NCBI GenBank assembly: GCA_945860725.1 | Contig: CAMAQZ010000018.1 | Span: forward strand, 1 to 33,289 | Source: Klebsiella pneumoniae | GTDB taxonomy: Bacteria; Pseudomonadota; Gammaproteobacteria; Steroidobacterales; Steroidobacteraceae | Direction of reading: 5' to 3' | DNA length: 33,289 nucleotides | In this document: in pieces, positions 9,008-19,200 of the stretch | Layout of the letters: the number at the start of each line of letters is the position of its first letter | Position numbering within the stretch: the stretch's first letter is position 1 | Translations under genes and position numbers: made by a program | Notes under the pieces: generated by a model | The model's database searches: none | The model's input: only the letters and a program-made list of their open reading frames with translations | What the model was told of the DNA's origin: nothing

Positions 9008-10542
9008 GGCGCAGGCCCTGCCATCGAGGTGAAGAAGGGCGACGGGCTGCGTTTCTCGAGGCACTTCAGGTCGAGCTTCCCTGGCACCGGTGTCGCGATG
9101 AAATCGCGCAGCACGCGGTCCATGCAGTTGGCGCCGAGCTGGCCATGACCCTCATCCTGCAGCACCACATGGCGCGCGACGCTGAGCCCGCGCAGCGCAG
9201 TCTTGGCGTAGGCGGGTGGCGTCACCGGATCGGCGCTGCCCGACAGCAGCAATACCGGCACCGCGCTCTGGAGCGGTTCGCGAAGATCCGCATCGATGGG
9301 ACCGCGCGGCCAGATCGCGCAGATGCGTCGCAGCGGATCGATCAGGTCCGCGCCCATGTAGGTGGCGGCGAGGCGCGCACGATCGACCTCGCCGATGAAC
9401 GGCAGGTCCTCGGCGCAGACCACGCTGTGGTGCATGCCGGCGGCGATGCTGTCGGGCACGGTGTCGAGCTGCATCAGCAGCGTGCTCGCGAGCGGGAGGT
9501 AGTTGTCCTTCGCGACCGCTTCGTGCATCGCGAGCGGCAGCAGCGCGGCGGTCGGTGTGCTGTAGCTCGACAGGCGCAACACGCCCGCGAGGTGGGACGG
9601 ACCGAACACCACGGTGCGCAGTTCGCCGCTGCGCGGGTCGGGCAGGCGCAGCGTGCGCGGCGCGACGGCGAGGCGGGCGCGCAGCGTCTGGTAGGTGTCC
9701 GCCGGGTTCCCGAACGCCTTGCGGCAGGCCGGCTGCGCGGCGCAGCGGCGCAGGATCATGCCGAGCGCCGCCTCGGCGTCCAAGGCGATCGCCGGGCCGA
9801 GCGCGAGGCCGGGCGGCACGACGCCGTCGAGGATCACGCTGCGCACCCGATCGGGATAGCGCCGCAGGTAGTGCTGCGCGACCCGCGACCCGTAGGACAC
9901 ACCGTAGAGATTTACCTGCGCCGCGCCAAGCGCCTCGCGTACGGCCTCGAGGTCGCGGACGGCGACGCTGGTCGTGTACTGGGCGACGTCGTGCTTCGCA
10001 CGCAGGATGTCGAGGCATTGCTGGGTCGCGGCGTCGATGAGCCCGTCGCGGATCGCCGTGGCCGGCTCCGGACGGTCAGGGCTGAGCAGCAACGGGTCGA
10101 GCTTGCACTGCAGCGGCGTCGAGCGCCCCGTGCCGCGCTGATCTACGAGGATGATGTCGCGGTCTCGATGGATGCGGGCAAAGGCCCCCGCCGCCGCGGT
10201 GTACATCTCCTGCGCACCCATCCCGGGACCGCCCGCGAGCACGAACAGGGGATCAGCCGCCTTGCGCTCACTGATGGCGGGGTGGCGGGCAATGGAGAGG
10301 GTGATACGCCGACCCTCCCCGGAGAGGTTTTCCGGGACTTCGAGGGTCGCGCACTCGGCCTTGACCCCGGACAGTCCGGAGGGGTGCTCAAGCATGCAGG
10401 GGGTGAAGGTGAGGACAGGATCCGTCGGCACGGACGGCGCGGCTGCGTTCGGCGCGGGACTGCAGGCGGTGAGCAGTCCGAGGACGCCGGCCAGCGAGAG
10501 GGTCTGGGCGATACCCGTGGATGTCCGAAGCGGGGGCGTCAT
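9004..10542 (-). CDS. Alpha/beta-hydrolase lipoprotein (S33/TAP-like peptidase family)
   Basis: This 512-aa protein begins with a lipoprotein signal ending in LLTAC (Cys27). The alpha/beta-hydrolase fold is seen from ~residue 95. The oxyanion-hole segment is LAGGPGMGA, the nucleophile elbow GVSYGS places Ser216, Asp is in SGSADPVTPP (about 438) and His in DEGHGQLG (about 466). The C-terminal TAP-like part matches secreted tripeptidyl aminopeptidases and proline-iminopeptidase-like enzymes of family S33. It probably cleaves N-terminal residues from peptides, or esters, in the periplasm. Being first in an operon with an ABC exporter suggests that its substrate and the exporter's cargo are linked. 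No clear Shine-Dalgarno precedes the ATG. Confidence 0.86.
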
Positions 10543-10570
10543 TTAGGGTGGGAGTCTACAATACGATCCT

Positions 10571-12391
10571 ATGCGTTCCGCATCATGCTTCGAGGTCATT
10601 GTGGTGGGTGGCGGCCATGCCGGCACCGAGGCCGCACTGGCGGCCGCCCGCATGGGCCGCAAGACTTTGTTGCTGACCCAGAGCATCGAGACCCTCGGCC
10701 AGATGAGCTGCAACCCGGCCTTCGGCGGTATCGGCAAGGGGCACCTCATGCGCGAGATCGACGCCCTGGGTGGCGCGATGGCGCGGGCCGTCGACCGTGC
10801 CGGCATCCAGTTCCGGATCCTCAACGCGAGCAAGGGACCCGCGGTCCGCGCGACCCGAGCCCAGGCCGACCGGCGGCTGTATCGGCAGGCCATCCGTCAC
10901 CTCATCGAGAACCAACCGAACCTCTCACTTTTCCAGCAAGAGGCCGCCGACCTGCGGGTCGAGGGTGGGCGGGTGACGGGGGTGGTGACCGTGAGCGGTA
11001 TCGTGTTCGAAGCCCCCGCCGTGGTGCTCACCGTCGGCACCTTCTTGGGCGGTCGGATGCACGTCGGCCTCGAACAGCACGCGGGGGGTCGCGCCGGCGA
11101 TCCACCGTCCAACCGGCTCGCCGCCCGGCTGCGTGAACTGCCGCTGCGGGTGGGCCGCCTGAAGACCGGCACCCCGCCGCGGCTCGATGGGCGCACGCTT
11201 GATTATAGTGTCATGACGCCTCAGAGCTCGGACACACCCTTACCCGTCTTTTCGTTCCTCGGGCGAGCCGAAGAACACCCTAAACAGGTTGATTGTTTCA
11301 TAACAAGCACTAATGAGCGCACTCATGACCTGATCCGCGGGGGCAGCGACCGCTCCCCGATGTACACCGGCATGATCGAAGGCGTGGGCCCCCGCTACTG
11401 CCCGTCAGTCGAGGACAAGGTCCAACGCTTCGCCGACCGGACCTCCCACCAGATCTTCGTGGAACCCGAAGGCCTCGACACCCATGAGGTCTACCCGAAC
11501 GGCATCTCGACCAGCCTGCCTTATGATGTGCAGGTCGAGTTCGTGCGCAGCATCCGCGGCTTCGAGCAGGCGCACCTGACCCGCCCCGGCTACGCCATCG
11601 AGTACGACTACTTCGACCCCCGCGACCTGCGACCGACCCTCGAAACCCGCGCCATCGGCGGCCTCTATTTCGCTGGCCAGATCAACGGCACGACCGGGTA
11701 CGAGGAGGCGGGCGCCCAGGGTCTGATCGCCGGTCTCAACGCCGCCCGCCAAGTGCGGGAGGAGACCCCCTGGGTACCGACCCGCAGCGAGGGCTACCTC
11801 GGCGTGCTGGTCGATGACCTCGTGACCCGCGGGGTCACCGAGCCCTACCGGATGTTCACCAGCCGTGCCGAGTACCGCTTGCTGCTCCGGGAGGACAACG
11901 CCGACCTGCGCCTGACCGAGCGCGGGCGCGAACTCGGTCTGGTGGATGACGAACGCTGGACGTTCTTCTGCCACAAGCGCGACGCCACCGAGGCCGAGGT
12001 CACGCGGCTGCAGTCGCGGCGCGTGCAGGGGGTCAGCGCCTTCGACCTGTTGCGCCGACCCGAGACGCGCTTCGAAGATCCGCTGCCGGAACTCGCCAGC
12101 CTCGACGACCGCCTTCCCGAGGCCGTGCGCCTGCAGGTCGAAGTGCGCGCCAAGTACGCCGGTTACATCGAACGCCAGCAGAACGAGATCACCCGCCAAC
12201 AGGCCCACGAGTCCCTGACGGTGCCGGATGACCTCGACTACACTGCGGTCGTCGGCCTGTCGACCGAAGCGCGCCAACGCTTCGCGGCCGCCCGCCCCGT
12301 CACCCTGGGTCAGGCCGCCCGCCTGCCCGGCATCACCCCGGCCGCCGTGTCGGTGCTGTTGATCCACCTGAAGCGCCGGGCCACCGGCTGA
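10571..12391 (+). CDS. mnmG: tRNA uridine-5-carboxymethylaminomethyl(34) synthesis enzyme MnmG
   Basis: This 606-aa protein shows every landmark of MnmG (GidA). It has the FAD motif [17 protein letters not shown] near the start, then [54 protein letters not shown] and the C-terminal [10 protein letters not shown]. With MnmE it installs the carboxymethylaminomethyl group at U34 of certain tRNAs using methylene-THF and FAD. Length is normal for the family. rsmG (gidB), the usual neighbour, is not present downstream. The ATG lacks a clear Shine-Dalgarno and lies only 28 nt from the divergent hydrolase start. Confidence 0.98.
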   Translation: MRSASCFEVIVVGGGHAGTEAALAAARMGRKTLLLTQSIETLGQMSCNPAFGGIGKGHLMREIDALGGAMARAVDRAGIQFRILNASKGPAVRATRAQADRRLYRQAIRHLIENQPNLSLFQQEAADLRVEGGRVTGVVTVSGIVFEAPAVVLTVGTFLGGRMHVGLEQHAGGRAGDPPSNRLAARLRELPLRVGRLKTGTPPRLDGRTLDYSVMTPQSSDTPLPVFSFLGRAEEHPKQVDCFITSTNERTHDLIRGGSDRSPMYTGMIEGVGPRYCPSVEDKVQRFADRTSHQIFVEPEGLDTHEVYPNGISTSLPYDVQVEFVRSIRGFEQAHLTRPGYAIEYDYFDPRDLRPTLETRAIGGLYFAGQINGTTGYEEAGAQGLIAGLNAARQVREETPWVPTRSEGYLGVLVDDLVTRGVTEPYRMFTSRAEYRLLLREDNADLRLTERGRELGLVDDERWTFFCHKRDATEAEVTRLQSRRVQGVSAFDLLRRPETRFEDPLPELASLDDRLPEAVRLQVEVRAKYAGYIERQQNEITRQQAHESLTVPDDLDYTAVVGLSTEARQRFAAARPVTLGQAARLPGITPAAVSVLLIHLKRRATG

Positions 12392-12399
12392 GAAACCCC

Positions 12400-13419
12400 A
12401 TGACCGCCTCGTCCTCCCCGCTCCCGACCACCACCACCCAGATCTTGCTCGCTCGCCGCCCGACCGGGGCGCCCGTGCTCGAGGACTTCCGCGTCGCCGA
12501 AGCGCCGCTCGCACCGCTCGCCGACGGCCAGCTGCGCATCCGCGGCCACTGGCTCTCGCTCGACCCCTACATGCGTGGCCGAATGAGCGACGCCAAGTCT
12601 TATGTCAAACCCGTCGAAATCGGCGGCGTGATGTGCGGTGAAGTCGTCGGCGAGGTCATCGAGTCCCGCCACCCGGGCTTCGCGGTCGGCGATCTGGTCG
12701 CGGGCGATCTCGGCTGGCAGACCGTCGCCACCCACGACGGCAAGGGCCTGCGCAAACTCCTCAAAGACATCCCCGCGGCGGCGCAGCTCTCGGTCTGCGG
12801 CATGCCGGGCGTCACCGCCTGGTGCGGCCTGCTGCTGATCGGCGAACCGAAGCCCGGCGAGACCGTCGTCGTCTCGGGCGCCGCGGGCGCGGTCGGCAGC
12901 ATCGTCGGCCAGATCGCCAAGATCAAAGGCTGCCGTGTGGTCGGTATCGCGGGCGGCACCGACAAGTGCCGTCATGCCGTCGAGGATCTGGGCTTCGATG
13001 CCTGCATCGACTACAAAGCGGGCCGCCTGCGCGAGGACCTCAAGGCCGCGACCCCGGACGGCGTCGATGTCTACTTCGACAACGTCGGCGGCGAGATCCT
13101 CGACACCGTGCTCGCCCGCATGAACCCGTTCTCGCGCCTGCCCGTCTGCGGCCTGATCTCGCAGTACAACGTCACCGAAGCCTACGGCCTGCGCAACCTC
13201 CGCAGCGTGCTGGTCAACCGCATCAAGATGCAGGGCTTCATCGTGTTCGACTTCGCCGCTCGCCATCCCGAGGCGGTCAAAGACCTCGCCGGCTGGTTGG
13301 CCGCCGGCCAGCTCAAGTACCGCGAGACGATCGCCCAAGGCGTCGAAGCGGCGCCGAGCGCCTTCATCGGCCTGTTGGCCGGTGCCAACACCGGCAAACA
13401 GCTGGTGAAACTAATCTAG
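12400..13419 (+). CDS. NADP-dependent oxidoreductase, CurA/leukotriene B4 dehydrogenase-like (MDR)
   Basis: This 339-aa enzyme is of the zinc-independent medium-chain dehydrogenase/reductase type. The family signature LDPYMRGRMSDAKSYVKPVE is present, as are GDLGWQ and the nucleotide-binding loop GAAGAVGSIVGQIAKIKGCR, followed by a Y...GRL region and YFDNVGGEILD. Relatives reduce alpha,beta-unsaturated ketones (curcumin, prostaglandins, alkenals) using NADPH. It starts 8 nt after mnmG, so it is probably co-transcribed, though no metabolic link is apparent. The family is sure; the substrate is not. Confidence 0.93.
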   Translation: MTASSSPLPTTTTQILLARRPTGAPVLEDFRVAEAPLAPLADGQLRIRGHWLSLDPYMRGRMSDAKSYVKPVEIGGVMCGEVVGEVIESRHPGFAVGDLVAGDLGWQTVATHDGKGLRKLLKDIPAAAQLSVCGMPGVTAWCGLLLIGEPKPGETVVVSGAAGAVGSIVGQIAKIKGCRVVGIAGGTDKCRHAVEDLGFDACIDYKAGRLREDLKAATPDGVDVYFDNVGGEILDTVLARMNPFSRLPVCGLISQYNVTEAYGLRNLRSVLVNRIKMQGFIVFDFAARHPEAVKDLAGWLAAGQLKYRETIAQGVEAAPSAFIGLLAGANTGKQLVKLI

Positions 13420-13473
13420 AGTGTCTTTGTCCAACATCGGTTGGCGTTCTGCCGTTCAATCAGGGGGTGTGTG

Positions 13474-14433
13474 ATGGAAGGTCTGTCAGTCGTATTGGTC
13501 CTGGTCTTCGCGATCATCGTCATCGCGACGCGCGCGTTCCTCACCGTCCCGCAAGGTTTCGCGTTCACGCTCGAACGCTTCGGCAAGTTCCGCACGGTGA
13601 TGGAGCCCGGCTTCCACATCATCATCCCCTTCATCGAGCGCATCGGCCAGAAGATCAACATGATGGAGCAGGTGCTCGATGTGCCGCGCCAGGAAGTCAT
13701 CACCAAGGACAACGCCATGGTGTCGATCGACGCCGTCGTGTTCTACCAAGTGCTCAACGCCGCCAAAGCCGCCTACGAGGTCGACAACCTGCGCCTCGCC
13801 ATCATCAACCTCACGATGACCAACATCCGCACGGTCGTGGGCTCAATGGACCTCGACGAGACGCTCTCCAAGCGCGATGAGATCAATCTCCGGCTGCTGC
13901 GGGTCGTCGACGAAGCCACCACGCCCTGGGGCGTGAAGTGCACGCGCATCGAGATCAAGGACATCAGCCCGCCGCAGGATCTCGTCGAATCGATGGGCCG
14001 GCAGATGAAAGCCGAGCGCGACAAGCGCGCCAACATCCTCGATGCCGAGGGTTACCGCGCCGCAGCCATCCTCAAGGCCGAGGGTGAGAAGCAGTCCGCC
14101 GTGCTCAAGGCCGAAGGCGACAAAGAAGCCGCGTTCCGCACCGCCGAAGCGCGTGAGCGTCTCGCCGAAGCCGAAGCGCGCGCCACCGAAATGGTGTCGC
14201 AGGCCATCGCCAAGGGCGACATCCAGGCCATCAACTACTTCGTCGCCCAGAAGTATGTCGAGGCGCTCAAAGATATCGCGACCTCGCCCAACCAGAAGGT
14301 GTTTATGATGCCCGTCGACGCGACCGGCATCCTGGGCGCCATCGCCGGTATCGCCGAACTCACCAGAGACAGCGGCAGCCGGACGGCGAGCAACGCCGCG
14401 CCGCGTGTCGCGCCGCCGAAGGGCGATCGCTGA
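13474..14433 (+). CDS. SPFH/stomatin-like membrane protease regulator (QmcA-like)
   Basis: The start is the ATG at 13474 ([20 protein letters not shown]), preceded by AGGGGG seven bases upstream. The 319-aa protein has one N-terminal TM helix, an SPFH/Band-7 domain ([16 protein letters not shown], then [16 protein letters not shown] and [16 protein letters not shown]), a long coiled-coil segment rich in KAEGEK/KAEGDK repeats (about residues 190-250), and a C-terminal oligomerisation tail. QmcA and relatives form large membrane rings that organise lipid domains and FtsH-type proteases. It overlaps the NfeD-like gene by one base (TGATG), the classic pair. Confidence 0.94.
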   Translation: MEGLSVVLVLVFAIIVIATRAFLTVPQGFAFTLERFGKFRTVMEPGFHIIIPFIERIGQKINMMEQVLDVPRQEVITKDNAMVSIDAVVFYQVLNAAKAAYEVDNLRLAIINLTMTNIRTVVGSMDLDETLSKRDEINLRLLRVVDEATTPWGVKCTRIEIKDISPPQDLVESMGRQMKAERDKRANILDAEGYRAAAILKAEGEKQSAVLKAEGDKEAAFRTAEARERLAEAEARATEMVSQAIAKGDIQAINYFVAQKYVEALKDIATSPNQKVFMMPVDATGILGAIAGIAELTRDSGSRTASNAAPRVAPPKGDR

Positions 14434-14879
14434 TGAGCGGACTTTTCACCTCGCTCACCTGGTGGCAGTGGCTCGTGTTCGCGGTCGCGCTCGGCGCGCT
14501 CGAGACCCTGATCCCCGGCGCCGTGATGATCTGGTTCGCCGCGGCCGCCGCGGTGATCGGGCTCTTGATGGTCGTCCTCCCGCTGCCCTGGCAGTGGCAG
14601 TGGGTGCTGTGGGCGTTGCTCGGCCTCGCCGCGATGATCGCGTACCGCCGTTACAAGGACACCCACCCCGACTACACCGAGCAGCCCGCGCTCAACCAGC
14701 GCGGCCTGCAATATGTCGGCCAGGTGTTCGAGCTCGTCGAGCCGATCGAGAACGGCGTCGGCAAGGCGCGCATCGGTGATGGCGCCTGGAAGGTGAGCGG
14801 CCCCGCGCTCGCCGCCGGCACCACCGTACGCGTCACCGGCGTCGACGGCGCCGTGCTGACGGTACAGCAGGCGAACTAG
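14433..14879 (+). CDS. NfeD-like membrane protein
   Basis: This 148-aa protein begins at the A shared with the upstream stop. The N-terminal ~75 residues hold about three TM segments (WWQWLVFAVALGALETL, then VMIWFAAAAAVIGLLMVVLP and WVLWALLGLAAMIAYR). The C-terminal part (about 90-145) is a small OB-fold beta barrel (GKARIGDGAWKVSG, then TTVRVTGVDGAVLTV). This is the short, protease-less NfeD class that partners with SPFH proteins. The partner just upstream is a QmcA-like SPFH protein, so the two likely form one membrane complex. Confidence 0.93.
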   Translation: MSGLFTSLTWWQWLVFAVALGALETLIPGAVMIWFAAAAAVIGLLMVVLPLPWQWQWVLWALLGLAAMIAYRRYKDTHPDYTEQPALNQRGLQYVGQVFELVEPIENGVGKARIGDGAWKVSGPALAAGTTVRVTGVDGAVLTVQQAN

Positions 14880-14896
14880 AGCGAACTAGGGCGAAC
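14871..14896. repeat. Short tandem direct repeat carrying two convergent stop codons
   Basis: Two copies of the decamer GCGAACTAGR plus a partial third GCGAAC lie at the junction of the NfeD-like gene and the pentaheme gene. The first copy gives the plus-strand TAG (14877-14879). The second gives, through CTAG, the minus-strand TAG (14888-14886). There is no hairpin with a T-run, so I do not call it a terminator. Confidence 0.6.
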
Positions 14897-16208
14897 GAAC
14901 CGTCTTCCGATCGAGCTGCGCCAGGACCCGCGCAAAGCGCGCCCGGTCGAACGCGTTATCGTCCCGAAGCATCGCGAACAACTGGTCGATCTGCGCCTTG
15001 CGGGTGCGATCCAGGTCGAGCTCGGCGAGCAGCATCACGAGACCCATCGCCGCCTGTTCGGCGGCCGCCGGATCAGGGAAAGCACCGCTGCGGGCGGCGC
15101 GTACCAAGCCATCGAACACGCGCTGCTTCTCAGCGGTCTGCCAACGCTGTAACCCGAGCGCAGCGTGGAGCCGGACGAGTGCGGTGCGCGCGCCCGCGAC
15201 CGCAGCCGCGGCCCGGGCTGGCTCGCGGTTCAACGCGGACTGCGCGCGGGTCCACGCGGCGGTGAAATCCTGGGTCGCGACACCGAGCGACTGCGCGACC
15301 ACCATCAGCATCCGTGCGTTGCCGTCCTGAAGGCGCAGTTCGCCGGGCGCGCCGGCCAACGGATCCACACCCAACGTACCGCCGCCGAACGCCGCGACAC
15401 GCAGGTCTCGATGGCAGGAATGGCAGGCGTAGACGCCGAAGTCGACCATGCTGCCTTGACCGGCCTGCTGGCCGATGAGATCGAGCTGGCGCTGGGTCGC
15501 CGTGACGAGACCGGCGATCCAGATCTCGGGTGCAGCCGCTCCTTCGCTCGGTGCTTTGCGGTAGTGCTGACGCCCGCCGCTGGTGCGCCACAGCTCGCCG
15601 TAGGTCTCGAGGTCGAACACCAGCCGCGGATGACCGGCCGCCATCATCGCGTGGCTGGCGTAGCGCTTCGCATCACCGACATGGCAGGCGGTGCAGGTCT
15701 CGGCGCGTACCACCGGACGCTCGAGCGCAGTCAAACCGCGCGCGAGGTTGTCGGCATGGGTCACAGCGGGTGACTGATGATGCGTCGGCAGCCACTTGCT
15801 CGACGGACCGTGGCAGGACTCGCAAGCGATGCCGTCGGACACCTGATGCCGCGGGCTGCGCTGCGCAACCGGCACCACCTCGGCGTGGCAGGCAAGGCAC
15901 TGCGGCGCCTTCTCGGCAGGACCGATGCGCAGGCGCGCCGCCATCTGCCGGCTTCGCGCGCTCAGCAGCACGCGGTAGGCGCTTGAGTGCGGATCGAATT
16001 GCGACCAGGTGACGTACTCGTTCTGCAGCACGCCGTGCGCCTCGAGCGGCTGCGAAGAACCGTGACAAAGCGAGGAGGCGCAGGACGCCGCCCCTTCATG
16101 CTTGGCGTCCTTCGGGACATCGGCGGCGAGCGTCGCCATCGGCAAGCACAGCAATAGCGACTGCGCCGATCGCCGGGCAAGCCTCATCCACATACCCTCG
16201 CGCATCAT
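14886..16208 (-). CDS. Pentaheme cytochrome c, c554/c'-like
   Basis: The start is the first ATG of ATGATG at 16208, overlapping the TGA of the upstream gene and preceded by a purine run AGAGGGGGGG. The 440-aa protein has a signal peptide cleaved near TLAA (residue ~29). Five heme c sites are visible: CASSLCH (43-49, a CX4CH form), CLACH (104), CESCH (129), CTACH (172) and CHSCH (261). A characteristic AGHPRLVFDLETYGELW follows heme 4, supporting the cytochrome c554/c-prime group. The last ~170 residues are helical without hemes. It is predicted periplasmic and is the last gene of the seven-gene redox operon, probably an electron shuttle or donor. Confidence 0.9.
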   Translation of the reverse strand: MMREGMWMRLARRSAQSLLLCLPMATLAADVPKDAKHEGAASCASSLCHGSSQPLEAHGVLQNEYVTWSQFDPHSSAYRVLLSARSRQMAARLRIGPAEKAPQCLACHAEVVPVAQRSPRHQVSDGIACESCHGPSSKWLPTHHQSPAVTHADNLARGLTALERPVVRAETCTACHVGDAKRYASHAMMAAGHPRLVFDLETYGELWRTSGGRQHYRKAPSEGAAAPEIWIAGLVTATQRQLDLIGQQAGQGSMVDFGVYACHSCHRDLRVAAFGGGTLGVDPLAGAPGELRLQDGNARMLMVVAQSLGVATQDFTAAWTRAQSALNREPARAAAAVAGARTALVRLHAALGLQRWQTAEKQRVFDGLVRAARSGAFPDPAAAEQAAMGLVMLLAELDLDRTRKAQIDQLFAMLRDDNAFDRARFARVLAQLDRKTVRSP

Positions 16209-19200
16209 CGCCCCCCCTCTGCCCGTGCCGGCCGCGACGGGATCGTCGGCGGCATCGACGGCACATCGTCCACGAACCACGGCTGACTATCCGCATCGAG
16301 GAACAGCTGCCGCATCTCGACGAGATTGAACGGCCGCGAACCGCGACGCCCGAACACCGCGACCTGGCCGCCGCTCTCATCGACCGCCCTGTCACGCTCC
16401 AGCGGTCGCGACAAGGACAGCGCTGGTGTGCGAGTGGCATAAGAAGCGATGAGCTGCGGGCGCGGCTCCGGACTGAAGCCGTAGAAGTTCGGCTGCGACG
16501 CCGGGCTCGTCAGCTGGACCACCTTGAGGCCGCCCTTGCCGTCGGCCACATACGCGAACAGCGACGCGTTGGTCGAGGCGACCACGACATCGCGCGCATC
16601 GACGAGGCCGCCCTCCGCGTTCCACGACTGCACGAGCACGGGGCGCTCCACCCGCTCGATGTCGATGATCGCGATACCCCCTGCGCCGTCCGCCACATAC
16701 GCATAGGTGCGTGCCACGGTGAGTCCCGCGGCCTGCGCGAGCGAGACCACGGCGCCGGGGACGCGGCGCGGCGCGGCCGGCTGCGTCACATCCAGCACCT
16801 CGAGCCCGCGGGCGGTGGTGACGAAAAGATATCGGAACTGCAACGCCAGCGCGCGCGGGTCCTCGAGCGCCACCTCCGCCAGTACGCTCGGGCGCATCGG
16901 TGCCGTCATGTCGACCACCACCAGCGCACGCGTCGTGACGATGTAGACGAGGTTGCCCGCGATCACCAGCCGACGCGCGCCCGTGAGCCGTCCGTCAGGG
17001 TTCCAGGTCAGCGCACGCTTGAGGAAGTTGTTACGGAACTCGCCATCAGCCAGCGTGTTCACATCGACCACGATCAACCCTTCGACCGAGTCGGTGACCA
17101 ACGCGTAGTTATAGATCGGCAGGAAGGGTTGTTCGAGATTGGCCTTGCGCATGAGCTCGCCCTCATTGCGCGGCGGATGCACGGGCTGCGTGGTCGGCAG
17201 CGCGACACAGGTGGCGTCACGGCTGACGACCTGCGTGCGTTGGCCGAGCGACGAGAACGGTGCACTCACGATCTTCTGACTGAAGCCTTTGTTGGCGACG
17301 CTCGCCACATCGACCACTCGCAGCCCTCGCCGCCCCTCGGCCGAGAACAGGTATTCACCGCGCAGCTGCACACAGCCTGCAGCCTCACCCGCGAGCGCGG
17401 CCGAATGCTGCAGCCGACGATCCCGGGCGAGATGCTCCCCGTACCACTTGGGGTAGGCATAGCGGTGCAGATAGCTGCCGATCACCGCCTGCGGTTCGTC
17501 GTACTCGGTGACCTCGACCGCCATGACGCCCTTGCCGGTGCCGACATAGGCGTTGAGGCCCGTGAAGTTGATGAACTGCGTGCCGTAGCCCAGCGTCTGC
17601 GCCACGATCGCGTTGTTGTCACCGTCGCGACTGAGGTGGCAGTCGCTGCAGCCCTTGGTCTCGGTCTTGCGCTCGGTGTGCGGATAGTGCGGGTTCATGG
17701 CCTGCGAGCTGAAGCCCGACGCCGAGATCGGCGGCTGCTGCACATAGATCCGCTCGCGGTTGGAGTTCTTTGACGACAGCACCAGCGCCGAGGTTGAGCG
17801 CACCGGTGCGATCTTCCCGCCTTCGGACGGCCCTCGCAGGCCGAGCATGAAGATGTCCTCGCGCGCTACCTGCGGGTTATAGGTGGCATAGTTGCGGGTC
17901 TCGCCGCCCTCGTAGCGGTGCCGTGAGGTCTTCGAGTTGGCCTCGATCGGCATATGGCAGCCGCCACAACTCGTGGTCCACGAAGTGTGGCAGGCATAGC
18001 ACTCCATCTTGTCGTCGTTGTGCGCCAGCATCTCCCAGGGGATATCCGGGCCCCATCGCTGGGTCTTGGTGTCGCGCGACATGGTGTGGGCGCGCGCCGC
18101 CTTGTCGTCATAGTTCTTGTTGCCGGGTGTCGCCGAATCCTTGACCTGCGATACCTCCCACTCGAGGCCAGGGGTGACCGCCGAGCGCTGCACCAGTGTG
18201 TCGCCGCGCCACTCGAAGCGCCGCGAGCCATCGGGGTTGCGGATCAGCGAGAGATCGGTCGCGTTCGCCGCGGCCGCCGGACCCGACGTGCGCAGCGTGG
18301 TACGCGCGCGCGTCGTGCCATGGCAGTCCTTGCAGTCGATCTCGACCGCAGCGGCCACAGAACCGTAAAGATGGCCGTTGCCATGCGAGTCCTGCGCGAA
18401 GTGGCAGTCGACGCAATGCATGCCGACATCGACGTGGATCGACGACATCTGCACGGTCTTGGTCCATTTCTGCGGGTCGTCCGCTGCGATCGACCCGCCT
18501 TCCGCGTCGAGCAGATTGCCCTTGCGGTCGCGCTTGTGGACGGCGCGGAAGTTCCAGCCATGCCCGTGGTAATCGGCGAACTGCGTATCTTTGAGCGTCG
18601 GGTTGAGCGTGCTCACCTGCGAGACGAACTCGGGGTCGGCCCACTTGCCGCGAGGCGCGGCGCCCTCCGGGTTGCGTTCGAGGACCTTGCGCATCTCCTC
18701 GGCGGTCGGGAAAACCTGCTCGGCGGGCCACATCGACGGCGCATCGGACTCGTAGTCCCACATCGTGTAGCCGAGGAAGCTGTTCATGAACATGTTCGGC
18801 TGGTGCATGTGACAGATCATGCATTGGCTGGTCGGTATCGCCCGCGAGAAGGCGTGCTTCAAAGGATGTCCGCTGCGATCCTTCGGGATCGTCGGGTCGA
18901 CGGTCTGGGACCGACCAGCGTGTCCGTACGCCGCGTAGGGCCCGGAGTGCCGCGGATCGCGGTCGTTGGCGTACACCACATGACAGGCACTGCAACCGGA
19001 GGAACGGTAATCGCCCGGGTTGTCGTTGGTACCCATGAACCACAGCAAGGGGTCGTTGAGACGCGTCTTGTGGATGTTGAGCACCGGTACCGCGATGCGC
19101 GCGCCGGTGCCCGGCCCGCGATTCGACTGCTTGATGTCGGGACGCCCCGGCTCCTCGAGGCGCTGGGTCGCGCCCGCGACATTTGGCACACCGGTTTCGG

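Noticed and set aside
9145-11136. 663-aa plus-strand open frame
   Set aside because: It runs antisense to the hydrolase and then in another frame through the start of mnmG, both firmly identified; its composition is Arg/Gly/His-rich as expected for a shadow frame in GC-rich DNA.
12310-13338. 342-aa minus-strand open frame
   Set aside because: Antisense to the CurA-type oxidoreductase, which has all family motifs on the plus strand.
13431-13444. CCAAC-ATCG-GTTGG hairpin between the oxidoreductase and SPFH genes
   Set aside because: A 5-bp stem with no T-run; too weak to call a terminator.
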